Shown one piece after another: positions 18,819 to 28,917 of a stretch of 64,000 bases of DNA. Each line of letters opens with the position of its first letter. The stretch's first letter is position 1. The stretch is from Pedobacter sp. MC2016-15 (lineage in GTDB: Bacteria; Bacteroidota; Bacteroidia; Sphingobacteriales; Sphingobacteriaceae). The notes under the pieces were generated by a model. That model had not been told where the DNA came from, searched no databases, and saw only the letters and a list, made by a program, of their open reading frames with translations. The stretch is taken from assembly GCF_026239695.1 (NCBI RefSeq), contig NZ_JAPIVS010000001.1, forward strand, positions 186,001-250,000. Direction: 5' to 3'. The position numbers were made by a program, and so were the translations under genes.

Positions 18819-19928
18819 ATGAAAAATAGCAATCCTTATAACAGAAGAGCCTTTCTCCGCACATTTTCTTATGGCCTTGGTGCGATAACTCTTGCTCCGG
18901 CAATTGACACATTTGCTTTTGCGGCCGACCGCAAACTGGGCATTGCGCTTGTCGGACTTGGAGGTTATAGCTCCGGACAACTTGCTCCAGCTTTACAATC
19001 TACCAAAAACTGTTACCTCGCAGGCATTGTTACGGGTACACCTGCAAAAGCCAGCAGCTGGTCGGCACAATACAAAATACCTCAAAAAAATATCTATAAC
19101 TATGAAAACTTTGACCAGATCATCCATAACTCGGATATAGATATTGTCTACATTGTACTGCCTGTTTCCATGCATAAGGAATTTACCATTCGTGCTGCCA
19201 AAGCAGGTAAACATGTGATCTGTGAAAAACCCATGGCACTCAATGCCGCCGAATGCCGGGAAATGATCGCCGCCTGCAAACAGGCAAACCGTATGCTCTC
19301 TATTGGCTACCGACTGCATTTTGAACCGCATCACATCGAGGTCATGCGCCTCGGCCAAAAGCAGATTTATGGAAAGCTGAAAAGCCTCGATGCCACCAAT
19401 GGTTTTACCTGGGGAAATAATAAACCCACATGGCGCTTAAAGAAAGCGCTCTCAGGTGGCGGTGCGTTAATGGATATGGGAATTTATGCAATTCAGGCTT
19501 CAAGATACACAACGGGACTGGAACCCTTATTCGTAACCGCAAAAGAAAATCAAAAATCAAATCCCGAACTTTTTGCTGAGGTGGATGATACGATCCAATG
19601 GGAGCTGGAGTTTCCGGGAGGCCTGGTCAGTACAGGAAAATCGAGTTACAGTAATAACTGGAGTACACTCCAGGTGGAAGCCGAAAAGGGGCAGTTTGAA
19701 CTATCGCCATCCTATGGGTATGGCGGTATCAATGGGAAAACTTCTGAGGGACTGATGAAAATCCCTAACATCAACCAGCAGGCAGCGCAGATGGATGATT
19801 TTGCACGGTGTATACTCGACAAAAAAGCGACGCGCGTGCCGGGAGAAGAAGGGTTGAAAGATATGAAGATTATTGATGCGATCTACAGAAGCATCGCTTC
19901 CGGGAAAAAAGAGGCTATACAGATCTAA
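18819..19928 (+). CDS. Gfo/Idh/MocA family oxidoreductase (glucose-fructose oxidoreductase-like) with twin-arginine leader
   Basis: A 369-residue exported oxidoreductase closest in pattern to glucose-fructose oxidoreductases. The leader NRRAFLRTFSYGLGAITLAP is a good twin-arginine signal, with likely cleavage after DTFAFA. The nucleotide-binding segment is GIALVGLGGYSSGQ; the family lysine is in HVICEKPMALNA, and GYRLHFEPHH and GGGALMDMGIYAIQASRYTT match the substrate domain. It is divergent from the ECF sigma gene and ends in a shared bidirectional terminator with the M1 peptidase gene. It is shorter than the other two Gfo/Idh proteins and belongs to a different subfamily. Confidence 0.91.
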   Translation: MKNSNPYNRRAFLRTFSYGLGAITLAPAIDTFAFAADRKLGIALVGLGGYSSGQLAPALQSTKNCYLAGIVTGTPAKASSWSAQYKIPQKNIYNYENFDQIIHNSDIDIVYIVLPVSMHKEFTIRAAKAGKHVICEKPMALNAAECREMIAACKQANRMLSIGYRLHFEPHHIEVMRLGQKQIYGKLKSLDATNGFTWGNNKPTWRLKKALSGGGALMDMGIYAIQASRYTTGLEPLFVTAKENQKSNPELFAEVDDTIQWELEFPGGLVSTGKSSYSNNWSTLQVEAEKGQFELSPSYGYGGINGKTSEGLMKIPNINQQAAQMDDFARCILDKKATRVPGEEGLKDMKIIDAIYRSIASGKKEAIQI

Positions 19929-19930
19929 AA

Positions 19931-19967
19931 AAATGCCTTCTGCCATTTGGATAGGCAGAAGGCATTT
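19931..19967. terminator. Bidirectional terminator between convergent genes
   Basis: A perfect 14-bp stem (AAATGCCTTCTGCC, 19931-19944, with GGCAGAAGGCATTT, 19954-19967) and a 9-nt loop lie between the convergent Gfo/Idh gene and the M1 peptidase gene. An A-run precedes the stem, giving a U-tract in the minus direction, and TTT follows in the plus direction. Confidence 0.85.
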
Positions 19968-19970
19968 CAA

Positions 19971-21944
19971 CTAATTGAGCTTAAGGACGTTATTTTTACG
20001 GTTTACGTCCGGCAGTTTATGCTCGGGATCCAGTTCAACAGATCTCACTTTTTTAGTGCTGGCAATTTTCAGCTCATATGTTTTATTGATCAGCCAGGTT
20101 TCTACAGGCAGCACCTGTTGGTATACAGATCCGTCAGTATACGTAACCACCAGCTTTACCGGCATCACCATCTTTTCCAGGTTGGCCAGTTTTACATGTA
20201 CATATTTCTTGTCGTTCTTGGCACTGTACGTTACACCAAGTACCGACTGATCCAGCTTCCAGTTGTTGTAAAACCAACCTTTCCAGAACCAGGATAAATC
20301 CTCGCCGGCACCGTTCTCCATGGCATGGAAAAAATCGTAAGGTGTGGGATGCTTGTATGCCCAGTCGGCAATATATTGTTTAAAAGCATAGTCAAACCTC
20401 TCAGGCCCCAGAATCTGCTCTCTTAACAGGATCATACCAAATGCAGGTTTAAAATAGGCATAAGCATGTCTGTACTTTTCAGGTATAGCATCTGCAGCAG
20501 TCATGATCACGGGTGCCTCGGGGTCTGTAATAAAGGGAATCACCTCATCGGCAGGATTTCCCTGGTTTTCTGCATACTCACTGTCTCGTTTTGGTGCATA
20601 TTCTCCCTTGTTAAAGGCGTCAGAGGCATATACATCTATAAAAGTATTAAAGCCTTCATCCATCCATGGATAGCGGCGTTCATCGGATCCAACAATCATC
20701 GGAAACCAGTTATGTCCAATCTCATGTGCCGTCACCCAGAAGAGTTCTTTTCCTTTATCATTGATCCCGTCGAAAAGTATTCCCGGGTACTCCATCCCTC
20801 CTGCTACTCCGGCCTCATTTACTGCTACCGGATATGGGTAAGGATACCACTTTTCAGAAAAGTGCTCGATAGATCCTTTCAGGTATTCTGTAGAGCGGCC
20901 CCATCTGTCATTGCCCGCACTTTCTATGGGGTAAACTGACATTGCCAGGGATTTTTTGCCATCCGGAAGGTTTATTCTTGCTGCATCCCAGATAAAGGCT
21001 TTAGATGCCCCAAAAGCTACATCACGGGTGTTCTTCATGATGAAATGCCAGGTGAGATTTCCTTTCTGAACAGGTCTGGATGCCGGATCCTTCAATTCTT
21101 CAGCCGTCCTGATCATGATGGTCTTGTCACTGTTTTTTGCGGCTTCCATCCGCTTGTTCTGCTGGGCTGTAAGTACTTCCTTAGGATTCTGCAGTTCGCC
21201 GGAACCAGCGACAATCATATCCCATGGAACGGTGATCTTATAATCAAAATCACCATATTCAAGATAGAATTCGCCGCTGCCTAAAAATGGAAGCGTGTCC
21301 CAGCCACGTGAATCATCATACACGCACATCCTTGGGTACCATTGTGCAATTTCAAAGATCTTCCCGTTTTTTGTAGAGGCAAAATCTGTACGGTTTCCAA
21401 AAGCGCCGGGGACGGTATAGGCGTATTCAATCAGTACATTGATCTTCGCGCCTCCCGCTGCCAGTGCTTCAGGCAAGCGGATCTGCATTCTGGTATCAGT
21501 GATGATGTAATCTGCCGCCTGTTTTTTTCCGTTGATCACCAGCTGTACAGATTTAAACTGATTGCCTTCCGTACTTTCTTCAAAGCTGTAACCAGCGCCT
21601 GTAAATTTGGAACGGGCATCTTTTTTATAGATCTGCTGATCGATCTGTAACCAGAGGGAGCTCAGCACATTCGGACTATTGTTGGTATAGGTGATGTTCT
21701 CAGTAGCTGTGAGGGTGTTCGCAAGAGTATCAATTGTGGCGCTGATCTGGTAATCGGCATGGTTCTGCCAGTACTTAGGTCCGGGTCTGCCTTCAGCAGT
21801 TCTGTATTCGTCACCCCTGTGGGTATAAAAGTTCGGAGAAAAAGTGCCTGCAGGCTGGTAATTTCCTGCTGCAGGTTTCACTTGTGCGTAAGCTGTAGAA
21901 AGCATGGCGCTACACAGCGTCATTAGAAAAAGGTTTGGCTTCAT
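19971..21944 (-). CDS. M1 family metallopeptidase, secreted
   Basis: A 657-residue zinc aminopeptidase-like protein. The signal peptide is [20 protein letters not shown]. After an N-terminal beta domain comes the catalytic domain with [12 protein letters not shown] (H407, E408, H411 of HExxH) and [11 protein letters not shown] supplying the third zinc ligand glutamate, 19 residues after the last histidine region as in M1 peptidases. The substrate-side GxMEN motif appears as GGMEYPG, which is common in bacterial M1-like proteins and may mean altered specificity. It is monocistronic, convergent with the Gfo/Idh gene. It probably trims peptides in the periplasm. No special link to the sugar locus is apparent. 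Confidence 0.92.
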   Translation of the reverse strand: MKPNLFLMTLCSAMLSTAYAQVKPAAGNYQPAGTFSPNFYTHRGDEYRTAEGRPGPKYWQNHADYQISATIDTLANTLTATENITYTNNSPNVLSSLWLQIDQQIYKKDARSKFTGAGYSFEESTEGNQFKSVQLVINGKKQAADYIITDTRMQIRLPEALAAGGAKINVLIEYAYTVPGAFGNRTDFASTKNGKIFEIAQWYPRMCVYDDSRGWDTLPFLGSGEFYLEYGDFDYKITVPWDMIVAGSGELQNPKEVLTAQQNKRMEAAKNSDKTIMIRTAEELKDPASRPVQKGNLTWHFIMKNTRDVAFGASKAFIWDAARINLPDGKKSLAMSVYPIESAGNDRWGRSTEYLKGSIEHFSEKWYPYPYPVAVNEAGVAGGMEYPGILFDGINDKGKELFWVTAHEIGHNWFPMIVGSDERRYPWMDEGFNTFIDVYASDAFNKGEYAPKRDSEYAENQGNPADEVIPFITDPEAPVIMTAADAIPEKYRHAYAYFKPAFGMILLREQILGPERFDYAFKQYIADWAYKHPTPYDFFHAMENGAGEDLSWFWKGWFYNNWKLDQSVLGVTYSAKNDKKYVHVKLANLEKMVMPVKLVVTYTDGSVYQQVLPVETWLINKTYELKIASTKKVRSVELDPEHKLPDVNRKNNVLKLN

Positions 21945-22069
21945 AATTTGAGTTCGGAAAGCGAAAGTACTGATGAATTTTCAAATGAAAAGACAAAAAA
22001 TGCTAGATTTACCATTTTATATTCGAAATAAAAGCTGCAAGTTTGCGCGTAATGTTAAAATAAAACGAA

Positions 22070-23311
22070 ATGAACCATAAAAAAGGATTTACGACCACGA
22101 TACTACACTCAGACCGCCTGTTAAAACCAGAGTTCGGTGCTTTGCACCAGCCAATACACACTGCTGTAACTTGGGGATTTGAAGATGTTCAGGGATTAGT
22201 GAATGTATTCCAGAATAAAGCGAAAGGTTATGCCTACTCCCGCCAGGGAAATCCGACAGTAACTGCCCTGGAGCATAAAGTTACACAAATGGAAGATGGA
22301 ATGGCTACTGTAGCGTTCTCTACGGGGATGGCGGCAATTTCCGCTACGATTCTTGCCCTGCTCAAAGCAGGAGACCACATCATTGCCAGTTCATATCTTT
22401 TTGGCAATACACGCAGCGTAATGCAGACCTATATGGATATGGGCCTGTCCATTACTTTTGTGGATGCTACCTCAGTTGAAGAAGTAAAGAATGCATACCA
22501 GGAAAATACCAGGATGGTATTTTTAGAGACTATTGCCAATCCGGCTACGCAAGTGGCAGCTTTGGGGCCTATTGGCGACTTCTGTGAAGAAAAAGAAATT
22601 ATATACATGGTAGATAATACCATGACGTCACCATATATATTCCGTCCTGTGACGGTAAAAGCAAGTCTGGTGATCAACTCCCTCACCAAATATATTGGTG
22701 GTCATGCCGATGCACTGGGTGGTAGTGTTACAGATACAGGTTTATACAACTGGGTGAACTTCCCGAATATTGCCGAAGTACTGCGTCAGCAGATTCGTCC
22801 GGAAATGCTGGGCATCACACAGATCAGAAAGAGAGGATTGCGCGACGGAGGAGGAACTATAGCTCCCGAGGCTGCACATACGATTTCTGTAGGTTCAGAA
22901 ACTATCGCCCTCAGACTCGACAGAGCCAGCTCCAATGCTTTGGCGCTTGCAGAATACCTGGAAGCACATCCGCTGGTAAGCAAGGTTTACTATCCCGGAT
23001 TGAAAAGTCATCCGCAACATGAACTGGCTACCAGTTTGTTTAAAGGATATGGTGGACTGATGAGTTTCGCACTGAATGACGATGTTGATTGTTTTGCCTT
23101 TCTGAATAAATTGAAACTGGTCATTAAATCCAGCAACCTTGGAGATACCAGAACGCTGGCTATTCCTGTTGCTCATACTATATTTTTTGAGCTTGGGGCA
23201 GAAAGACGTTCAGAAATGGGTATCCCGGACTCAATGGTAAGGTTGTCGGTTGGCATTGAAGATCAGCAGGATATACTGCAAGATTTTAAACAGGCACTAG
23301 AGACAGTATAA
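22070..23311 (+). CDS. Cystathionine gamma-synthase family PLP-dependent enzyme
   Basis: A 413-residue member of the Cys/Met metabolism PLP family (cystathionine gamma-synthase, gamma-lyase, methionine gamma-lyase). Visible motifs: YSRQGNPTVTALE near the N-terminus, FSTGMAAISATILALLKAGD, VDNTMTSPYIFRPV and the PLP lysine in SLTKYIGGHADALGG (K207), with SVGIEDQQDIL near the C-terminus. The insertion around EMLGITQIRKRGLRDGGGTI is characteristic of one bacterial subgroup. It is cytosolic and acts on homoserine-derived or sulfur amino acid substrates. The exact reaction cannot be told from sequence. It stands alone, followed 72 bp later by the kinase gene. Confidence 0.92.
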   Translation: MNHKKGFTTTILHSDRLLKPEFGALHQPIHTAVTWGFEDVQGLVNVFQNKAKGYAYSRQGNPTVTALEHKVTQMEDGMATVAFSTGMAAISATILALLKAGDHIIASSYLFGNTRSVMQTYMDMGLSITFVDATSVEEVKNAYQENTRMVFLETIANPATQVAALGPIGDFCEEKEIIYMVDNTMTSPYIFRPVTVKASLVINSLTKYIGGHADALGGSVTDTGLYNWVNFPNIAEVLRQQIRPEMLGITQIRKRGLRDGGGTIAPEAAHTISVGSETIALRLDRASSNALALAEYLEAHPLVSKVYYPGLKSHPQHELATSLFKGYGGLMSFALNDDVDCFAFLNKLKLVIKSSNLGDTRTLAIPVAHTIFFELGAERRSEMGIPDSMVRLSVGIEDQQDILQDFKQALETV

Positions 23312-23383
23312 AAAAAACATGTTAAGCCAGAAATTTTCTAAACCTTGACAAAAATTATATCTTAGTGGCTCCATAAGATATCT

Positions 23384-25294
23384 ATGACAAGCTTTAATTC
23401 GGAGCAGGAACTTTTTAAGTCGCTGGTAGAGGCATCGCCTATACCTACCGCAGTTTATATAGGAAAAGATATCACCATTGTAGCTGCCAACCAAGGCATG
23501 CTTAAACTATGGGACAAAGACGCTTCCCTTATTGGTTTGCCAGTAAGGGAAGCCTTTCCGGCTGCATCTTTACAAAATCTTACCGCCAAACTGGAACAGG
23601 TCTCTCATTCCGGTATCAATTATCACCAGGAAAACGAGACAGTCGCCTTTATGATTGCCGGTTCTCCTGAGGGGCTCCACTTCAGTCACACGATCAATAT
23701 CCTGAAGGATGCTGCAGGTAACCAGACAGGTATGATACAAACCCTGACTGATACTACTGAACTGGTTCTGGCCCGTCAGAAAATTGCCGATGCAGAAGCC
23801 GATTTGTCTTCCGCCCGCACAGAAGAAATGAAAATTAAAACTGAATTACAACGCCTGGGCAGGATGGTTGATATCAGCGAGGATTTCTGTAATTACTGTG
23901 ATCTGGAGGGCAATACTATTTATCTGAATGCTGCCGGACTAAAGCTCATTGGCATGGATAAAAAGCGGATGAAGTCAAGTAATTTATTTCAATATCATTC
24001 TGCTACCTCCGTACAGACAATCAGGGATATTATCATGCCACAACTGCTGCGCACAGGGAAATGGTCAGGTAAATTGGAACTCACGCATCAGCAAACAGGA
24101 GAAGTCATTCCTATTCATAAACAATTCTTCATCATCCGCGAGGATATTACAGACAGGCCCATTGCAATAGCAGGCATTGCGCGCGACCTCCGGCCTGAAG
24201 TAAAAGCCGGTAAGGCTCTGGATTATAAAAATACGCAGCTTCAGATCGCCATCCGCGAACTGGAATTTCTGGCCAACTCTGTACCTGTAGTGGTGTGGAC
24301 CAGCGACCCTCAGGGACAACTTGACTACATCAATCAACGCTGGTACGAGAAAAGTCCATTACCAGTGAAGAGGGCCCTGGGCAACGGATGGGCAGATACC
24401 ATACATCCTGAAGATGAAAAGCGCGCCTGGGCCGCCTGGCGTGAATGCCTCAAAACAGGGATCCCCTACCAGATTGAATTTCGCCTGCTCGATAAATTTG
24501 GAGAATACCGCTGGTGGATGGTACGTGCCATTGCACTCAAGGACGACAATCAGCATATTATCAAATGGTATGGTTCAAACATTGACATTACCGAACAGAA
24601 AGAACTGGAAAAGCAAAAAGATAACTTTCTGGGCGTCGCCAGTCATGAACTAAAGACACCGGTAACGAGCATCAAAGCTTATGCTCAGGTGATGGAAATG
24701 ATGTTCAGACGGGCTGGTGACACAAAGAATGCTGAACTGCTGGCAAAGATGGACAATCAGGTAAACAGACTGAGCAATCTGATTGGCGACCTGCTGGAGG
24801 TCACCAAAATCAATACAGGACGCCTTCAGCTCACATTGACAAAGTTCAGCTTTAACCAGATGGTTGAGGAAGTGATCGAAGAAGTACAGCGTACTGCGCT
24901 CAATCATGCTATCCATAAACAACTGGACTTCGACCGCGAAATTACGGGCGATAAGGAACGGATCTGTCAGGTGATCATCAACCTGCTCACCAATGCCATT
25001 AAATATTCTCCTGACAGCGACCATATCATTCTGTCTACCTCCGGTAATGAGCATCAGTTGCAACTCAGTGTACAGGATTTCGGAATCGGAATCAGGGCAG
25101 ACCAGCAGCCCAGGGTATTTGAACAATTCTACCGTGTAAGTGGTTCCAGGGAACATACTTTCCCGGGTTTAGGCCTTGGTCTCTATATATCAGCAGAAAT
25201 TATTAAACATTTAAACGGAAAGATCTGGGTTGACTCCGCTGAAGGAAAAGGCTCTACCTTCTGCTTTAGTCTGCCCCTGCTCAATCAACAATAA
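23384..25294 (+). CDS. PAS-domain sensor histidine kinase
   Basis: A 636-residue soluble kinase with three PAS-like modules (about 10-120, 165-275, 285-405) and no membrane segment, so it senses a cytosolic signal. The HisKA box is GVASHELKTPVTSIKAYAQV with phospho-accepting H421. The ATPase domain shows N-box VIINLLTNAIKYSP near 531, DFGIGIR near 566 and GLGLGLYISAEI near 600. A coiled-coil-like stretch (about 125-160) links the first two PAS modules. The response regulator gene begins 2 bp after its stop, so kinase and receiver are coupled. The HisKA sequence resembles that of the kinase at 26187, suggesting related partners. The signal is unknown. Confidence 0.94.
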   Translation: MTSFNSEQELFKSLVEASPIPTAVYIGKDITIVAANQGMLKLWDKDASLIGLPVREAFPAASLQNLTAKLEQVSHSGINYHQENETVAFMIAGSPEGLHFSHTINILKDAAGNQTGMIQTLTDTTELVLARQKIADAEADLSSARTEEMKIKTELQRLGRMVDISEDFCNYCDLEGNTIYLNAAGLKLIGMDKKRMKSSNLFQYHSATSVQTIRDIIMPQLLRTGKWSGKLELTHQQTGEVIPIHKQFFIIREDITDRPIAIAGIARDLRPEVKAGKALDYKNTQLQIAIRELEFLANSVPVVVWTSDPQGQLDYINQRWYEKSPLPVKRALGNGWADTIHPEDEKRAWAAWRECLKTGIPYQIEFRLLDKFGEYRWWMVRAIALKDDNQHIIKWYGSNIDITEQKELEKQKDNFLGVASHELKTPVTSIKAYAQVMEMMFRRAGDTKNAELLAKMDNQVNRLSNLIGDLLEVTKINTGRLQLTLTKFSFNQMVEEVIEEVQRTALNHAIHKQLDFDREITGDKERICQVIINLLTNAIKYSPDSDHIILSTSGNEHQLQLSVQDFGIGIRADQQPRVFEQFYRVSGSREHTFPGLGLGLYISAEIIKHLNGKIWVDSAEGKGSTFCFSLPLLNQQ

Positions 25295-25296
25295 AC

Positions 25297-25659
25297 ATGG
25301 AAATGAAAAAAATATTCATCGCAGATGATGATGAAGCAATCGTAGATGCAACTTCAATGATGCTTGAAATGGCAGGTTACGAAGTACGCCACACATTAAA
25401 TGGTGCAACTGTCCGTCAGGACATACAGGTAAGACCGGATCTGGTATTGCTGGATATATGGATGTCTGGCATCGATGGAAGAGATGTCTGCCGCAGTTTA
25501 AAGGCAGATCCGGAGACATTGGATATTCCGGTGCTGATGATTTCTGCCGGCCGTGAGATTATGGAATCGGCACTGGAAAGTGGAGCTGATGATTTTCTGG
25601 CAAAGCCATTTGATATGGATGACCTGCTGGAGAAAGTTGCGAAGTTAACCGCTAAATAA
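25297..25659 (+). CDS. Stand-alone response regulator receiver
   Basis: A 120-residue CheY-like receiver with no output domain. The acid pocket is ADDDEA, the phosphorylated aspartate is D53 (LVLLDIWMSG) and the conserved lysine is K103 (FLAKPFD). It lies 2 bp after the PAS kinase stop and is presumably its phospho-partner. A start two codons downstream (MKKIFIADDD) is possible. Output must be by protein contact. It converges on a second, diverged receiver gene 7 bp away. Confidence 0.94.
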   Translation: MEMKKIFIADDDEAIVDATSMMLEMAGYEVRHTLNGATVRQDIQVRPDLVLLDIWMSGIDGRDVCRSLKADPETLDIPVLMISAGREIMESALESGADDFLAKPFDMDDLLEKVAKLTAK

Positions 25660-25665
25660 GACTGA

Positions 25666-26019
25666 TCAGGCGTACCTGTTAATCACTTCATTCAACTCTT
25701 CAATATCAAAAGGCTTTCTGATAAAGCCGTCTGCACCTGCCTCAATAGAGAATTGCTCTACAGACATCAACGCAGATAATAGAATAACAGGAATTGTAGA
25801 GGTACGGGGATCGGCTTTCAGCATTTTACAGAGGTCGCTCCCCTTTTCATGACTAAGCCATTCATCAAGGAATATCAGGTCAGGCTGAATCGTTTCCAGA
25901 TCTTTTAGGATTGAGCCATCCTGTGCTATGATCACTTCATAACCTTCATATTGCAAAACTACATTTAGCATCTCTCTGATCCCTTCATCATCCTCAACAA
26001 CTAAAAGTTTTAAGCTCAT
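25666..26019 (-). CDS. Stand-alone response regulator receiver
   Basis: A 117-residue CheY-like receiver: VVEDDEG acid pocket, phospho-acceptor D52 (LIFLDEWLSHEKG) and K102 (FIRKPFD). It has no output domain. It is transcribed toward the other receiver gene and divergently from the large GAF/PAS kinase at 26187, which is a plausible partner. The two receivers are clearly related but not near-identical, so they probably serve separate kinases rather than being a recent copy. Confidence 0.94.
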   Translation of the reverse strand: MSLKLLVVEDDEGIREMLNVVLQYEGYEVIIAQDGSILKDLETIQPDLIFLDEWLSHEKGSDLCKMLKADPRTSTIPVILLSALMSVEQFSIEAGADGFIRKPFDIEELNEVINRYA

Positions 26020-26186
26020 ATTTTAGAAAATTATTTATCTGGTGTTTGAACAACAGACGCTAAAGTTAAATATAAATAACACATTAAACCAATATAAAAC
26101 ATTTAGAATAACACCTATAGATTTAATAATTATGGGTTTATATTAGTACCTAATTGCGATCACACACCCAGTATTAAATTAGAAAT

Positions 26187-28721
26187 ATGGACAATACTTT
26201 TGGAAAGAATATCATTCCAGAGAATGAACATGAAAGAATAGCCGCACTAAAACGATATAAGATTCTTGGAAGTCCCGCTGAGAATGCGTTTGACCACGTA
26301 GCAAAGCTTGCCGCGAAGATCTTTGCTGTACCTATTGCACTCGTTTCAATGGTTGATACTGAAGAAGTGTTTTTTAAAGCCAATGTGGGGATGGGTAAAG
26401 TAAGAACCACGCCACGAGGAATCAGTCTCTGTTCACTGGCTGTGCTTGATCCCGAAGTTACCGTATTTGAAGATGCCAGGATCGAACCATGTCTGCTGGC
26501 AAATCCTTTGGTTGCCGGAGAATTTGGACTCCAGTTTTATGCCGGTGCACCTATCACTACACCTGATGGAATGCTCATCGGTACGTTATGTGTCGTTGAT
26601 AAAAAGCCGAGGACATTCAGTACACAGGACCGCGCAATTCTCGCCAATCTGGCCAGTATCGTTATAGACGAGATGGAACTGCGTTTATCTGCGATCGAAG
26701 AAATGGAAAAGCAACAGCACCTGGCTGCCCTATCTTCTTTTAATGAACAGCGCCTGCGTGATATGGTCATGTCTGCACCTATTGGAATGACGATCATGAA
26801 AGGTCGCGACTTTATCGTGGAGATTGCGAATGCCCGGATGTTTGAGATATGGAACCGTACGGAAGAACAGGTGCTGGGAAAAGGTATTCTGGACGTTTTT
26901 CCCGAATTACTGGATCAGCCCTTTCCGGAAATGCTTACAGAGATTTTTGATACCGGAAAAACAATCTCAATGCCTGAAATTGAAGTTGCCATTGCCTCTG
27001 CTGCAGGACACAGAAATATCTATGTAGCTTTCCAGTATGCTCCTCTTTTCAATGCTGCAAATGAGGTCGACTCAGTCATGGCCACCGTAGCAGACATCAC
27101 TGACCGCGTCATTGCGCGCAAACTGCTGGAAGAGAGTGAAGAGGAACTTCAGACACTCAATGAAGAGCTCCACGCAACCGTTGAGGAACTGGCAGCGGCA
27201 AATGAGGAGATGGTGACCACTAACGAAGAACTTACAGAAACCTATCAGAACCTGCAGCTGATCTCCCTTGAAATGGAACTCAGCGAACAGCGCTTCAGAA
27301 ATATGATTGAGCAGTCGCCCGTTGCCATGCTGGTCTTACGGGGAGATGCTCTTATATTTGATGTGGTGAACGCCAATATGCTTCAGCTGATTGACCGTGA
27401 TAAGGATATTATTGGAATGCCATTACTGAGCGGCATGCCTGAGATTGCAGGACAACCTATTTTTGACACCATTTACGAAGTATATCACACAGGCAAACCT
27501 TATTATGGCTTTGAAGTACCGGTTAAAATCCGGCGTGAAGGGAAAGAGCTCACAGGGTTCTTTAACGTCACCTATACGCCATTACTCGAAAACGGAATTA
27601 TCACGGGCATTCTGCAGGTAGCTACTGAAGTAACAGAACAAATCAGAAGCAGGCAGGAACTACAGCGTGCAGAAGAAATGCTGCGTTTTTCAGTTGAGTC
27701 TGCACAAATTGGCACCTGGTTTATCGATCTGAAAAAAGCTGAATTTAATCCTTCAGCTACTATGAAACAGCTATTCGGATATAAGGCCGATCAGCCGATG
27801 AACTACGCCGCGATATTGGATAGGATTGATGACGAAAGCAAAGATGCCGTAATTGAGGCCGTTGACAAAACTGTCCATAAGGGAGACCCCCTCAATGTAG
27901 AATTTAAAGTCACAGGTTTAAACGATCAGAAAAGCCGCTGGTTGCGGGCTATCGGAAAACTTGATCAGGATCATGAGGGAGAATTGTTCCACTTCTCAGG
28001 AGTCATCCTTGAAATTACTGAGCAGAAGCAGGACGAGATCCGGAAGAATGATTTTATTGCAATGGTGAGCCATGAACTAAAAACACCACTGACGTCCTTA
28101 AAAGGATACATGCAACTGTTGGGTGTAAAGAACAGAAACAATGAAGACGGTTTCACCACCACGGCCATCAGCAAAGGAAATATACAAATTACTAAAATGA
28201 CTGCCATGATCAACGGTTTTCTGAATGTATCGCGGCTGGAATCCGGAAAAATACTGCTGCAGAAGCAGGATTTCAAATTGAACCAGTTGCTGAAAGAAAC
28301 CATCGAGGAAATAGATCTCATCAGCAGCGATCATGAATTTAAATTCTTTCCGGGTGAAGAAATCACGATTCACGCAGACCAGGAAAAGATTGGTCAGGTA
28401 CTTAATAATTTCCTGACAAACGCTGTAAAATACTCTCCTCAGGGTAAGACGATAGAAATCACCAGCAAGGAAGTGGATGGATGGGTACAGGTAAGTGTGA
28501 AGGACGAAGGTATGGGTATCAGTGCCGGAGACGCTGCCAGACTGTTCGACAGGTTTTATAGGGTGAATAGTGCCAGCGCTCAAAACATATCAGGTTTTGG
28601 TATTGGTTTATACCTCTGCGCCGAGATTATCCATCGGCACAATGGTAAGATCTGGGTAGATAGTGAGCTCAACCAGGGTGCTGTTTTCCATTTCAGTCTG
28701 CCTCTGTCTCACACCTATTAG
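26187..28721 (+). CDS. GAF/PAS multi-domain sensor histidine kinase
   Basis: An 844-residue soluble hybrid sensor. A GAF domain fills about 15-165 (KIFAVPIALVSMVDTEEVFF; ISLCSLAVL; GAPITTPDGMLIGTLCVVD). A PAS module follows at about 190-310, then a strong coiled coil at about 312-358 (ELQTLNEELHATVEELAAAN), and two more PAS modules (about 362-485 and 490-615). The HisKA box is AMVSHELKTPLTSLKGYMQL with H629, and the ATPase domain has VLNNFLTNAVKYSP and GFGIGLYLCAEI. No membrane segment is present. The GAF sequence resembles those near phytochrome-like or redox sensors, but no chromophore cysteine is evident. It is divergent from the receiver at 25666 and ends in a clear terminator. Confidence 0.94.
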   Translation: MDNTFGKNIIPENEHERIAALKRYKILGSPAENAFDHVAKLAAKIFAVPIALVSMVDTEEVFFKANVGMGKVRTTPRGISLCSLAVLDPEVTVFEDARIEPCLLANPLVAGEFGLQFYAGAPITTPDGMLIGTLCVVDKKPRTFSTQDRAILANLASIVIDEMELRLSAIEEMEKQQHLAALSSFNEQRLRDMVMSAPIGMTIMKGRDFIVEIANARMFEIWNRTEEQVLGKGILDVFPELLDQPFPEMLTEIFDTGKTISMPEIEVAIASAAGHRNIYVAFQYAPLFNAANEVDSVMATVADITDRVIARKLLEESEEELQTLNEELHATVEELAAANEEMVTTNEELTETYQNLQLISLEMELSEQRFRNMIEQSPVAMLVLRGDALIFDVVNANMLQLIDRDKDIIGMPLLSGMPEIAGQPIFDTIYEVYHTGKPYYGFEVPVKIRREGKELTGFFNVTYTPLLENGIITGILQVATEVTEQIRSRQELQRAEEMLRFSVESAQIGTWFIDLKKAEFNPSATMKQLFGYKADQPMNYAAILDRIDDESKDAVIEAVDKTVHKGDPLNVEFKVTGLNDQKSRWLRAIGKLDQDHEGELFHFSGVILEITEQKQDEIRKNDFIAMVSHELKTPLTSLKGYMQLLGVKNRNNEDGFTTTAISKGNIQITKMTAMINGFLNVSRLESGKILLQKQDFKLNQLLKETIEEIDLISSDHEFKFFPGEEITIHADQEKIGQVLNNFLTNAVKYSPQGKTIEITSKEVDGWVQVSVKDEGMGISAGDAARLFDRFYRVNSASAQNISGFGIGLYLCAEIIHRHNGKIWVDSELNQGAVFHFSLPLSHTY

Positions 28722-28803
28722 TGTAAAAACAAGAAATAAAATCTCTTTGTCAAATATTGGCACGTTTCCTGTATATGCTGGGTACCTATCTATGAAAAAC
28801 TAA

Positions 28804-28834
28804 GGGGAGTATCCATGTGATGCTCCCTTTTTTT
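28804..28834 (+). terminator. Rho-independent terminator after the GAF/PAS kinase
   Basis: A GGGGAGTATC arm (28804-28813) pairs with GATGCTCCC (28819-28827) with one G-U pair and a 5-nt loop, followed by seven T residues. Confidence 0.85.
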
Positions 28835-28917
28835 ATTTTAAATAGCTTTCACCACTATCGGGGATTGCCTGCGCTCCCCGCTCAGCGTAATTTTATCATG
28901 ATTAAAAAAATCGTATC

